In this document: positions 21,903-31,700 of the stretch, one piece after another
Layout of the letters: the number at the start of each line of letters is the position of its first letter
How positions within the stretch are numbered: the stretch's first letter is position 1
Assembly: GCA_002049455.2 (NCBI GenBank)
Contig: KV918957.1
Location: 82,422 to 146,421, forward strand
Direction of reading: 5' to 3'
Origin: Porphyra umbilicalis
Lineage: Eukaryota > Rhodophyta > Bangiophyceae > Bangiales > Bangiaceae
DNA: 64,000 nucleotides
The notes under the pieces: model-generated
Told to the model about the DNA's origin: nothing
Database searches by the model: none
Seen by the model: only the letters and a program-made list of their open reading frames with translations
Program-made: the position numbers and the translations under genes

Positions 21903-24155
21903 TGGAGATTTCGCTTTGAATACAGTGATTTACCGCTAACAGATCGCCGGCCATCGATCGTTTTTGACATGAGCTGCGTCTCAGCGTCCTGAAGGGGGGT
22001 GAACTTGAAGAACTGCCAAGGGGGCTCGGCCAAAGGCACACCAGACTTGATTCCGTGCAGATTGAGCACCGATGGTTGGTTCTTCGTGTGTAGCACAGAG
22101 CAAGCATCGCTGTCGCCAAATGCCATTTTTTGGCAATAGAGATGGCATCATGACATCGTATTAAACCATGTTTTTAGCATACAGGTGGAAGTGCTCTGTA
22201 CCAAACAAGCCCACTCAAATGGCTTTGGGGGTACTCCAATAGTGGTGCTCTTACGGCTCGCCCAAACCAGTCGCGGTTGTCTGCGCGAGCAACGCGATGG
22301 CAGTCACGACTCGTGTTCGCAATCGGGGGTTTGCGCGTCCTTCACCCATCTCGTGAACCAAGGATGGAAGTCAAGAGCGGGTGGTCGGGGGGGGTCGCGC
22401 CCGACCGCCCCCTCATCGCGTGGTTTACACTCAACGGCACAGAATTGGAAGAGCGCAAGAGCGGGTGGGCGCCGCCGCCGGCGCACTCTTGGGCCCTACC
22501 CACAAGAAACCGGTACGGCCAGCGAGCACGTGGCACGCCGCCAGCAGCGAATGGTCTAGTGGCGATCCAACCACATGAGGGATCCGTCTGTGCGCCCCAC
22601 CGTCGTTGACATGGCGGTGGGGCCCGCCGCACCCACCACCGCGATGGCGGTCGTTCCTCCTTGACACCCGCAGCCAGGCGCGTGCTTCATCGCCACGGTG
22701 TGCCTCGGCCGGGTCTATCGAAGACGTGAGTGACCCCAACGACTTCGCCAGTGACTTAATGACTGAGTCAGTGGCTCGAATGACTCTGCCAGTGACTCCA
22801 ATGACTCCCGCAATGACTGTGAGGATACCGCCAGTGACTCTATTGTAGTGACTCCACCAGTGACTCTAATGAGGTCCGTCCGCGCCCGCGGCGCGTGCGC
22901 TTCACTACCTCGAAGCTGTTCGTCGCAACCACAAGAAGTTGGCATGGTCCCAGATCCGCGATAGCGCAGAAAAGCGCTGGTGCTGTCAACAACACTATTG
23001 CTGAAATTCTTAATTTTGGACGACTCGAAGAGGTACAGGACTCGGCTCGAGCGTGATCTAATTGGTACACGTCATTTTTCTGGCGCGCCCATTGGGCGCG
23101 CCATTGGCCGAGGAGGCTGTTTCTGGCGATATTGTTCTTGTCCGCATTGGCCAAATCTTAGAACACAGCAATACAGCGCGTATCATGTCTCGGAGCGCGT
23201 AGGTTGCGCCAGTGTGCAACGAACTGCACCCATCATGGGTGCCCGTTGACACAAGCGACACACACGAGGTAGCGGACCAGCGATGAGGACCGTTAGTCGG
23301 GTGGCGCGTGCTGCGCAGCATCGTAGGATGGCGGGAGGGTAACGCTCCGATGGGGTACGAGCGCGTCGAAACCCATTACCCGACCACGTGCGGCAACGTT
23401 TTCTTGGTGGCGCCTCGAGACGGCCGTGGCGTGTCATTTCCTTTTCGTCGATTTACATGCGTCGAGTGGCTTACCCTTTCATTTCTGAACTTTGTTCCTG
23501 AATATCGGGATTTTTGGATCATCATACTGAGTTCCGATACTTGTACATGACAGTTATGTTGAAGGCTTGACTGTTGTAACAGTAGAGCTCTTTTGGCTGA
23601 GTCGTCCGCCCAGAACACCCTCACATCGACTGTCGCAGAACTGTATGCCAAGTGAGCCTTTACAGTCTCGCCACAAGATCGGGGGTGCTTTAACGAGGCC
23701 CTTGCATTTTTTCGTGTTCAGTTACGCGACCACCTGGAAATATAGACCTCTTCGGAAACAAGCTTTTGGCCGGCCATCTTGCAGCGGGAAATCGCTGTAT
23801 TTCGCCAGCCAAAACTTTACAATTAAAGTAATGTGAGTCTGGAGAGAACTGAAGTACTGGCGGCCCCCGAAGGTACATCACATGCGTTGAAGCGTCCCAC
23901 GAAGTCGTCGCCCTAGTGTCAGGAACGGAGCACAGTGCTTCAATTTCTTTCAGACAGAAGGTACGTGTCTTGCGGCTACGTCCAGATCAAACGGTAACTT
24001 CAGGGTGAAAAGGGTGGGAGTGGTGCTTTTTAATGTGCTCCTCGTGAAGCGTTCTGTCAAGTTATTATCTCCGGATCACAGGCTGTAAGCGAATCTTCCA
24101 TGCAGGGGGCCTGCATGCGGCCACTGGCCCAGCGCATCGGGCCCATATCCGTATG
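21903..24155. other. Intergenic region with degenerate minisatellite
   Basis: Moderate-GC DNA with only short open frames. A minus-strand frame at 21800-22126 gives 108 residues without a recognisable domain. The only structured element is the GTGACT-type array listed separately. Confidence 0.5.
22727..22871. repeat. Degenerate GTGACTCnAATGACTC minisatellite
   Basis: About 145 bp built from irregular copies of GTGACT/ATGACT units separated by 4-11 bases (for example CCAGTGACTCCAATGACTCC). The spacing is irregular, so it is a degenerate simple-sequence array and not a regular tandem repeat. TGAGTCA inside it resembles an AP-1/GCN4-type site, which may be chance. Confidence 0.6.
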
Positions 24156-24182
24156 ATACCATTCAACAACCACAAAACTCGC
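24156..24182 (+). repeat. Left terminal inverted repeat of pogo-like element
   Basis: 27 bp, exactly inverted at 37051-37077. It contains the core CCATTCAACAACCA at its inner end and the flanking TA at its outer end. Confidence 0.85.
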
Positions 24183-24319
24183 CATGGGCGCTGCTGCTGT
24201 CCGTTCTTGCTTTCGAGCATACCGATGTGCTCGTGAGAGCCTCCTGAGGTCGTGTCCATTTTTTTTTTTTTTCTCGACGAGCACTCTCATACTGTTTTTG
24301 ATTTACGGAGCAAACGACA

Positions 24320-24339
24320 GGGTCACCATTCAACAACCA
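24320..24339 (+). repeat. Left subterminal direct repeat (probable transposase-binding site)
   Basis: GGGTCACCATTCAACAACCA, the same 20-mer found inverted at 37030-37049. It lies about 140 bp inside the left TIR but directly beside the right TIR, so the two ends are asymmetrical. Confidence 0.75.
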
Positions 24340-24527
24340 TTCCCTCTGTCCCGTCTAAAGCAGTCGCCTCGCAGTGTCGGACGATAATTGGAAGACTCAT
24401 TTGATGTTTGACCATCCCTTACCGAACGCCGCGAACCAATCAAACGACACTTCATTCTTCGCTTTGACACTCGCACACAAACAAACACACACACACAAAA
24501 GCAGTACACGGACACCACCTCTCCAGC

Positions 24528-26255
24528 TCAATCGGATGCAACGCCGAGGCGTGCGCGCTGCCTTGCGGCAGCCATCTGGAGCTTACGCTTGCGTGGAGAC
24601 GGGTTTGCCCGGCTCAATCTGTGGCGCGCCTCCTCCACGGCGTCGGCGCAAACAACGCGCCACGCCTTCTCAAACCTGGCCGCCTCGAGAGCACCGTCCC
24701 GCTTGGCCTTGGTGGCCTTGTTCGCCGCCACCCGTGCAGCTTTCTCCCGCCGCCCCTGCTCCTGCGCAGCGGCCTTGACTCGCTTGTCCTCCTCCAATTT
24801 CTCAAGGGCGGAAATCACATCCGGCGCCGTCAGGTTGACGGGCCGCCCAGCAGTCGACAGGGTGCCCTGGATGATGGTGGGCTGCTTGAGTTCCTTGCGC
24901 ATTGCAGGGACCGCACGGTCGGCCAACAGCTGTAAGTCGACGTCCTTTGCCGTACGGTCGGCTCCCTTGTTGACCTCCTCCAAACAGACCTTTTTCGGGT
25001 CCAATGGCCACATTCCGACGTTAGCAAACGTGGCGGCTAGGTGGGAGGGGGAGAAAGCGTGGTCGGCGGCTTTCTTGATGCAGTCCATCAAGTCCAGCAC
25101 TGTGAAGCTGCACCCGAGACCGACACACTCTCCCGACCGGCTGCAAACTTGACTTCGAATGGCTGGCTGGAAGCTGCCGTACGCCGACTTGTTGTCTAAA
25201 GCTTGAATGAGGTGCGAAAGTTTAGAGGGTTCTGCAATAACATGCACCTTAGCCCGCACAAGCGCCAGGAGGCCGAAAGCCGATAGGTGGACTTTTGCTC
25301 CGTCTAAAGCCAGCAGCTTATTCTCCTCTGGGTAGTAGCTCTTGGCGAAGGCGGCAAACTGCTGCACCCACACGTCAAAGACGCCACGGTCGAACCCCGG
25401 CGGGTCCCGCCGCACCACCACCGCCGAGTCGTTGAGACGCGACGCCAAAGCCACCTTTCTCTCCTTGCCGTCCTCCGTCACCTGCACGTAGGCGTGGCCG
25501 CTTGCGCTGCCGGCCACCACCAGAAAATGAGGCGCGACCATGCCGGTAGGCGAGATGGCAAACGCCGCCGTGCAGGCCGCAGCCCCAGAGCCAATCGTGG
25601 CCATCACGACCTCCGGCTTCCTTAAGCCTCGGGGCCCGATAATTGTGGACCGCGCCTCAAGTAGTAGCTCCCTGGCCTTGACGTGAGTCTCGTCCATGTT
25701 CCACAGTTGTCGTGGTTGCACGATATTCAGGTCCCGGTAGATCAATCGGAGGCCAGCAAACCACTTGGCAAGCACATCCGGTCGCGCATTCTCGGCACGG
25801 CTCTGCTCCAAAGTGCCCACGCGGTACATCTGCAGCGCAGGCCACCGACCAAAAAACAAGCGAAAAAACGAAATCCCAGGGGTAAGGCTCCCACCAAAGT
25901 AAGACCGGGCGGACGCTTGACGCTCAGTGGAGAGACAAGAAATGTATTCACCCACCCAACGAAGAAAACCAGTCCTGGTCAACCCTCGACCGAGCAGCGC
26001 CTGCACCTTAACAAAGCGAACAAGCAACTCCTCCTCCTGTCCCAGAAAAAAGGGGCGCCGACCGGCAGGGGCTGCCTTGCCCCCAGTAGCGACGAAGTGG
26101 CGCACCGCACCACGAGAAACACCAACTTCTCGAGCGACAGCGGTGCCGGCCAGGCCCTGCGTTAGCAGAGCAGCCATCTGCCGCTGCTGCTCCGGCGTCG
26201 GCCGAGGTTTGCGTGCCCCACCAGACACCGGGCGACCGCTCGCACGCTTACCCAT
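24528..26255 (-). CDS. pogo/Tigger-type DDE transposase, intact
   Basis: An uninterrupted 575-residue transposase. Residues about 15-60 form a psq-like helix-turn-helix (PEQQRQMAALLTQGL, AREVGVSRGAVRHFV). A CENP-B-type second DNA-binding segment probably spans about 70-150. The DDE_1 catalytic core follows: D188 in WNMDETHVKA, D318 in LALDGAKVHLS and D354 in QALDNKSAYGSF, with 35 residues between the last two. The C-terminus (about 480-575) is Lys/Arg/Ala-rich and probably helical. It cuts and pastes DNA at TA sites. All three acidic residues are present, so the protein could be active, but its upstream region is split by the gypsy insertion starting 182 bp before the ATG. Family assignment rests on motif order. 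Confidence 0.9.
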   Translation of the reverse strand: MGKRASGRPVSGGARKPRPTPEQQRQMAALLTQGLAGTAVAREVGVSRGAVRHFVATGGKAAPAGRRPFFLGQEEELLVRFVKVQALLGRGLTRTGFLRWVGEYISCLSTERQASARSYFGGSLTPGISFFRLFFGRWPALQMYRVGTLEQSRAENARPDVLAKWFAGLRLIYRDLNIVQPRQLWNMDETHVKARELLLEARSTIIGPRGLRKPEVVMATIGSGAAACTAAFAISPTGMVAPHFLVVAGSASGHAYVQVTEDGKERKVALASRLNDSAVVVRRDPPGFDRGVFDVWVQQFAAFAKSYYPEENKLLALDGAKVHLSAFGLLALVRAKVHVIAEPSKLSHLIQALDNKSAYGSFQPAIRSQVCSRSGECVGLGCSFTVLDLMDCIKKAADHAFSPSHLAATFANVGMWPLDPKKVCLEEVNKGADRTAKDVDLQLLADRAVPAMRKELKQPTIIQGTLSTAGRPVNLTAPDVISALEKLEEDKRVKAAAQEQGRREKAARVAANKATKAKRDGALEAARFEKAWRVVCADAVEEARHRLSRANPSPRKRKLQMAAARQRARLGVASD

Positions 26256-26432
26256 CTCGCCCGCCGTCGGGCGTGCCCCTCAGAGTCGAGGAGACCTCTC
26301 GGTGGGAACGCCAAGGCGGGCAGCGTCGTTTGACGCTTGGCATCGGGCGCGTCGATGGTGGTTTTTGGCGGGCTGACCAGGGTGGGACGCCTGAGAGTGC
26401 CTCTGGCGGCGATTTGACCGCAAAATTGGACG

Positions 26433-26437
26433 CTTGG
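26433..26437. other. 5' target-site duplication of gypsy element
   Basis: CTTGG directly before the 5' LTR; the same five bases follow the 3' LTR at 36782-36786. Confidence 0.95.
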
Positions 26438-26830
26438 TGTAGCATATCTCTGCTACCAATTGGCAATTAGCCACGGGTAGCCCCCTTGACTGGCCGAATC
26501 CACGGACGTGTGTGACTCGGCTTGTGGCACGCCCTTTGGGGGGTTACTTCCGCATTGTTTATTTTTTATTGCTTGTTTGCTTGCCTGTCTTATCTGTCTG
26601 CCGGCACTCATTACGATCGCTTGATCGGATGGTCGATCGACCAGTGCCGTTGTTTGTATTAAACCACCATGGGTCCGGGGTCGCCGTCGTGGGCACCACC
26701 CGGCTCCCCATCGGATGCCCTTCAACAAAAGGTCTTCTTCCTCGCCGCGACGGCGATAGAACCCGCTTTATTGCTTGGCTATGGTCGGTCTCAGTACACT
26801 GGTAATTGAACTAACGTTATTAATACCACA
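26438..26830 (+). repeat. 5' LTR of gypsy element
   Basis: 393 bp from TGTAGCATATCTCTGC to TTAATACCACA, matching the 3' LTR except for one base. It presumably carries the element promoter; no TATA box is assigned. Confidence 0.95.
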
Positions 26831-27059
26831 TTTGGTGGAGCAGCAGGGGATACCCTCGCCTTCATCGTGCCTCGCGGCACAATGTCCCCGAGAACTTTCT
26901 CGCTGCCTCGTGGCATTGTGACGGTGTCGATACGGTCGTTTGGCGCGCGGGGCGTAAGCCATCGACTTGTGGGCGTGGTGCCGGGGGCATCACGGTTGAG
27001 ATCTCCGACGTTGGCGCGCAGGGCGTAAGCCAAGTCGGAACACTTGTTCAGGTCCCAGT
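26831..27059 (+). promoter_or_regulatory. Gypsy leader with putative primer-binding site
   Basis: Two bases after the LTR, TGGTGGAGCAGCAGGG (from 26833) starts with the TGG expected of a primer-binding site complementary to a tRNA 3' CCA. The primer tRNA could not be identified. The leader then runs 210 bp to the gag ATG and contains two copies of GGCGCG-GGGCGTAAGCCA-type sequence (about 26941-26960 and 27013-27030). Confidence 0.55.
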
Positions 27060-28706
27060 ATGTCTACTGGTGGTACCGGCGGCACTCGGCGAGCCAGAGA
27101 CGGCAAGTTGCCATCTGGCTACCGGCCGCCGGGCGGGGGACAAGGCACTCCTGCCGCCTCCGACGCCCCCACGGACGGTGCTCCAACTCCTCCCATCCCT
27201 GCGGATCAAGCCGCCTCCGGGCAGATGCAGGTGGTGGAGAGCCTGAAGGCGGCCGTTGAAGCACTTCAGCGACGCCTAACGGCCCAAGAACAGACTAACG
27301 AGTCTCTGGCGCGAGCCAATGACAAGTTGGTCGACGACGTCGAGGCCCTGCGCAAGGTCGACTCCCATGAGGAGGAACGCCGTGTGGCTAAGTCTCGCCG
27401 CCAGTCGGGCGACAAGACCAAGGACGTCAAGAAGACGAACAAGGTGATCAAGGACAAGTCCGTCCGCAAGGACGCTCCGGCTAACGCCGCGCTTTCCTCA
27501 TCTTCCGACGATTCCGCGTCTGGGTCAAGTCCGACATCGTCAGACGACGACAACCCCAACGCGACGGACACGTCCTCTTCGGACGATGGCCACGGGCCCC
27601 CACACCCGCCGTCGCCCCCAAGTGGGTCCTCGCCGAGCGAAAGCTCGAGCGAGTCGGACGCTGCCGCGCGCAAGCGCCCCGCGCCCCCCACCAAACGGAA
27701 GGAGCGACTTGAAAAAGCCGATAGGATCAAGGTGATCCGCCCGGCTAATAGCCGCTTCAAGGCACTCCTGGACTACAGGACGTACTTCCTGATCCGCCGT
27801 CAACTGACGTATACGCCTAAAGAGGCACAGCGGTCGCACCGTCTCAACAAACGTTTGGACGGAGCGTTCCATGGGCAACAGCCATTCACGGGAGCCCTGC
27901 CCTTGGGCATCTTCACGTTCTTGACGACCTTTCGCCGCGCGTGCGACGCGGCTGGGCTGACGCACGGTCAAGCCCTTCCGCTTATGGTCTTTCGACTAGC
28001 CGGCAACGCCAAGATGGCCTTCTCCGGCGCGCTTAACAGCACCCTCGGACGTAAGCGTTACGCCATCCGTACCTACGGAGATGCCGTCAACTGGCTTCTT
28101 TCGAAGTATGCGACACACGCAACCATGGCTAACGCCTATCAAGACATCATTACGATGAAGCAACAAGACAACGAGGCGCCCACGGCCTTTGGTCATCGCG
28201 TGGAAACGCAATGCGACCTCCTGAACGGTTTGTTCGACATCCAAGACGTTAAGGACGTCTTCATCACTGGTCTGTCGGACCTGGTGCAAGCGCACGTCCG
28301 GGTACTGAACGACCAGTTCCCCGACCGAACCCTGTCCGAGACGGTCGCCACCGCCCAGATGTACTGGGACGGCACCAACAAGTTGCGTTTGCAACTCAAG
28401 ATTACCCGCCCAACGGCGATCAAAGTCGCTTACGCGACACAAGACCAGCGGACGACGACGGAACGACCGTTCACACCGGTTCGCACCCCGCCGCCCCCTC
28501 GGGCAGCCGTCCCTCAAGCCAATCGGGCTGACATCTGTTACAACTGTAACAAGCCGGGGCACTTCGCCGCACAGTGTGCCGAGCCTTATCGCCCTCGCCA
28601 GCGTCGGCAACCGCCTATCGGCGTTCATGCCCTTGCCGACGGCAACGTCGAGGAAGACGAAGTCGAGCATCCGGCCGACGCCGTGGACGACTCGAAAAAC
28701 GTCTAG
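27060..28706 (+). CDS. Gag polyprotein of gypsy element
   Basis: 548 residues; ATG at 27060. Residues about 55-100 form a probable coiled coil (VVESLKAAVEALQRRLTAQEQ). A Lys/Ser/Asp-rich linker follows to about 215, then a retrotransposon capsid domain (about 215-460; for example GIFTFLTTFRRACDAAGL, AVNWLLSKYATHATMANAYQDI and DLVQAHVRVLNDQFPDRTL), and a single CCHC zinc knuckle CYNCNKPGHFAAQC near 500. It forms the particle and binds the element RNA. The TAG stop at 28704 lies inside the 5' end of pol, which is in the -1 frame. GAAAAAC just before the stop (28694-28700) resembles, but does not fully match, a -1 slippery heptamer. Confidence 0.93.
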   Translation: MSTGGTGGTRRARDGKLPSGYRPPGGGQGTPAASDAPTDGAPTPPIPADQAASGQMQVVESLKAAVEALQRRLTAQEQTNESLARANDKLVDDVEALRKVDSHEEERRVAKSRRQSGDKTKDVKKTNKVIKDKSVRKDAPANAALSSSSDDSASGSSPTSSDDDNPNATDTSSSDDGHGPPHPPSPPSGSSPSESSSESDAAARKRPAPPTKRKERLEKADRIKVIRPANSRFKALLDYRTYFLIRRQLTYTPKEAQRSHRLNKRLDGAFHGQQPFTGALPLGIFTFLTTFRRACDAAGLTHGQALPLMVFRLAGNAKMAFSGALNSTLGRKRYAIRTYGDAVNWLLSKYATHATMANAYQDIITMKQQDNEAPTAFGHRVETQCDLLNGLFDIQDVKDVFITGLSDLVQAHVRVLNDQFPDRTLSETVATAQMYWDGTNKLRLQLKITRPTAIKVAYATQDQRTTTERPFTPVRTPPPPRAAVPQANRADICYNCNKPGHFAAQCAEPYRPRQRRQPPIGVHALADGNVEEDEVEHPADAVDDSKNV

Positions 28707-31700
28707 GCCGGGTGCCCGACTTGGGGTTGCCCGGCGGAACGCGAAAGCGTACGGTGACAAGACTCTTACGTCGTGCCCTTCGGCACTATGAGATCGCAGC
28801 CACGTTAGGCCCATGCCTGCGCATAATGCGAAGTTGCCGCCCTGTCCTAGACACGGGCGCCGGGGTGAACATAGTGCGAACTAGTGTTCTCCCTTCGAAC
28901 TGGATGGCTTACGCCGAAGAGTTAACTACGCTTCCGCGCATCCGAGATGCAAACAACAATCGTCCTGTGACGAAGTATGCCATACATCTGTATGTAGACA
29001 CGGGAGGTGTGCGTCTATTTGACCGATTCCTCGTTGCCGACAACTTGTCAGTCCCGTGCATTCTTGGCACCGAGTTCATTGAACAAAACATCGAGGGCAT
29101 TCTGCCGCGCTTGCGCAAGATCGTCTGGCAAGAGCACGTGCGATGCACGGAAGAGCAACCTCGGCCAACGCCGATCTTAGCTTGTCTTAACGACAGCGCG
29201 TGGGACCGCCACTGGCAAGATAAACCCGCTCGGGTTCGAGCCTGCAAACAGGTGCGTGTCAACGGACACAAGGAGGAGTGGATCATGGCCACGTGCGACA
29301 CGCCTGGTATGGTTACCATCACACCAAACATTCGGTTGTGCCGACACAAGTCCATGGCAGTCGCCCGCGGCATCGCCATCGTCAAACCGGACGAACCATT
29401 CCTGGTCAAGTTATGCAACTTCGGCAAGGACCAAGTCATTGTTCGCAAGAACTCTACCTTGGGGTTTGCGGAACCCTACCAAGGGCCGATGCTTTCCGCC
29501 ATCTTGGATGACAACACCCCAAAGGGTGGAACCGATAACTCATCGGACGACGCGAGTCGTGACCCACTCGAGGACCTCGACCTCAGTGAGGCACCCGAGT
29601 ACCTGCACAAGCAGATTCGAGACATGCTGAAGACGCATTCGTCTATGTGGGATGGAACCCTTGGCGTCATCCGTGCTACGGAGCACGCCATCGTCACTCC
29701 TCCCGACGCTCTGCCCATACGGGCCCAACCCTACCGCACCGGGCCGTTCAAACGGCAGATCATCGCTGATCAGATCAACAAGATGTTGAAGCTCAACGTC
29801 ATTGCCCCTAGCCATAGTGCTTGGGCAAGCCCCGTGGTAATTGTACCAAAGAAGAACGGCAAAGCCCGGTTCTGTGTCGACTATCGTCGGTTAAACAACA
29901 TCACCAAGAAGGATGCTTATCCCTTGCCTCGGATGGAGGACTGCCTCGACTCCTTGGGAGATGCCCAGGTGTTCACGTCTCTCGACTGCACCGCGGGGTA
30001 CTGGCAAGTACCCTTACGCAAGGATGACCAAGAAAAGACGGCGTTCACAACGCACTGTGGTATATACCACTGGTTATCCATGCCTTTCGGCTTGACGAAC
30101 GCGCCCGCTACCTTCCAACGCGCGTTGGATATTATCCTCTCCGGTTTGAAGTGGCAGATATGCCTCGTCTACTTAGACGATGTCATCATCTTCTCCGCAA
30201 ACGCGGAACAACACGTCAAAGACGTTGACACGGTTCTTCACCGCCTCCGCGAAGCCGGGGTCACCCTCAACTTGGAAAAGTGCACGTGGTTCTCCGATGA
30301 GGTCGAGTACCTAGGACACATTGTCCGCCCCGGGCAACTGCACGTGCACAACAAGAACGTGGATGCTCTGAAGCAAGCCAAGTTCCCAACCACAAAGACC
30401 CAGCTGAAAAGCTTCTTGGGCATGTGCAACGTCTATCGACGGTTTGTCAAAGACTTTGCCAAGCGAGCAAAGCCCCTGAACGCCCTGACTAGGGCCGAGA
30501 TCCTACCGGATTTACCACCACCGACGGACGTGGCTATCGCCGCCTTCGAGGACCTTCGCAACGCACTGTTGTGCCCACCGGTACTTGCCTTGCCGAAGGC
30601 CAATCGGAAGCTCGTCGTTGACGTGGACGCATGCGCCGACCAAGTTGGTTGTACCCTCCTCCAAGAGGAGCCGGGCGAACTGCTTCACCCTGTCGGGTAT
30701 TGGAGCCGAGGACTCACTGCTGCAGAGCAGAACTACTCCACCACGGAGCGAGAATGCCTCGGCGTTGTGTGGGCTGTCCTCAAGTTGAGGCACTTCCTCG
30801 ACGGACAACGGTTCCTCATCCGAACGGATCACCAAGCACTTAGCTGGATCTACAGCACAACCGACTCAAGCGGACGCTTGATGCGATGGCGACTTCGCCT
30901 CTCCGAATATACATTCGATATGGTTTATAAACCAGGTGCATCTCACCACTTGCCCGACTTCCTGTCGCGCGCCTCTACGGTGGCGCCGCCAGAAGATATC
31001 CATGATGATATACCTTGTCTGGCATTGGCCGAGACGGCCAACGGCTTAAGAACGGGGAGGTACACGGGTACCGACACACCAGAACCGGTGGAGTTCGACG
31101 ACGTTGTCGAAGCACAACAAACAGACGACTTCTGCGTCGAGATGTCCACTCGCGTGGAGCGCGGAACGGCCAAGGCCTTCTTCCGCGATGAGCATCACGC
31201 TCTGTACCGCCGTGCGCCTTACGGCAAACAATTGGTTATTCCAAAGTCGCTACGCGAACGCGTGTTGACCCTCGAGCACCACGCAACCGTGGCCGCCCAT
31301 CCTGGTATGAACCGGATGTATTACACCATGCGCAAGGCATACTACTGGCCTTCAATGGTGACGGATATTCATTCGACCATCACCAAGTGCACAACGTGTG
31401 CGCAAAACCGCCTCGCCTTGCGGCGACACACCACGCCCTTGACCCTGTTCCAGGCTACCGAGCCTCTCACGGAGCTATCCGTTGACATCTTTGGGCCCAT
31501 CCCGGCCTCCAAGAAGGGCAACCGCTTCATCTTGGTTATCACCGACCGCTTCGCCAAGCTCACCAAGTGCGTCGCCTTGCGGCGAATCACGGCTATGTCA
31601 GTGGCGTCAGCCATCATCGACGCGTGGGTGTCAGCCTACGGGCCACCGGACCGAATCCTATCGGACCAAGGGCCCCAGTTCATGTCGAACTTCTTCATCG

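Noticed and set aside
26791-27033. Short open frames in the gypsy leader
   Set aside because: They lie between the LTR and the gag ATG and reflect two similar short sequence copies, not a gene.
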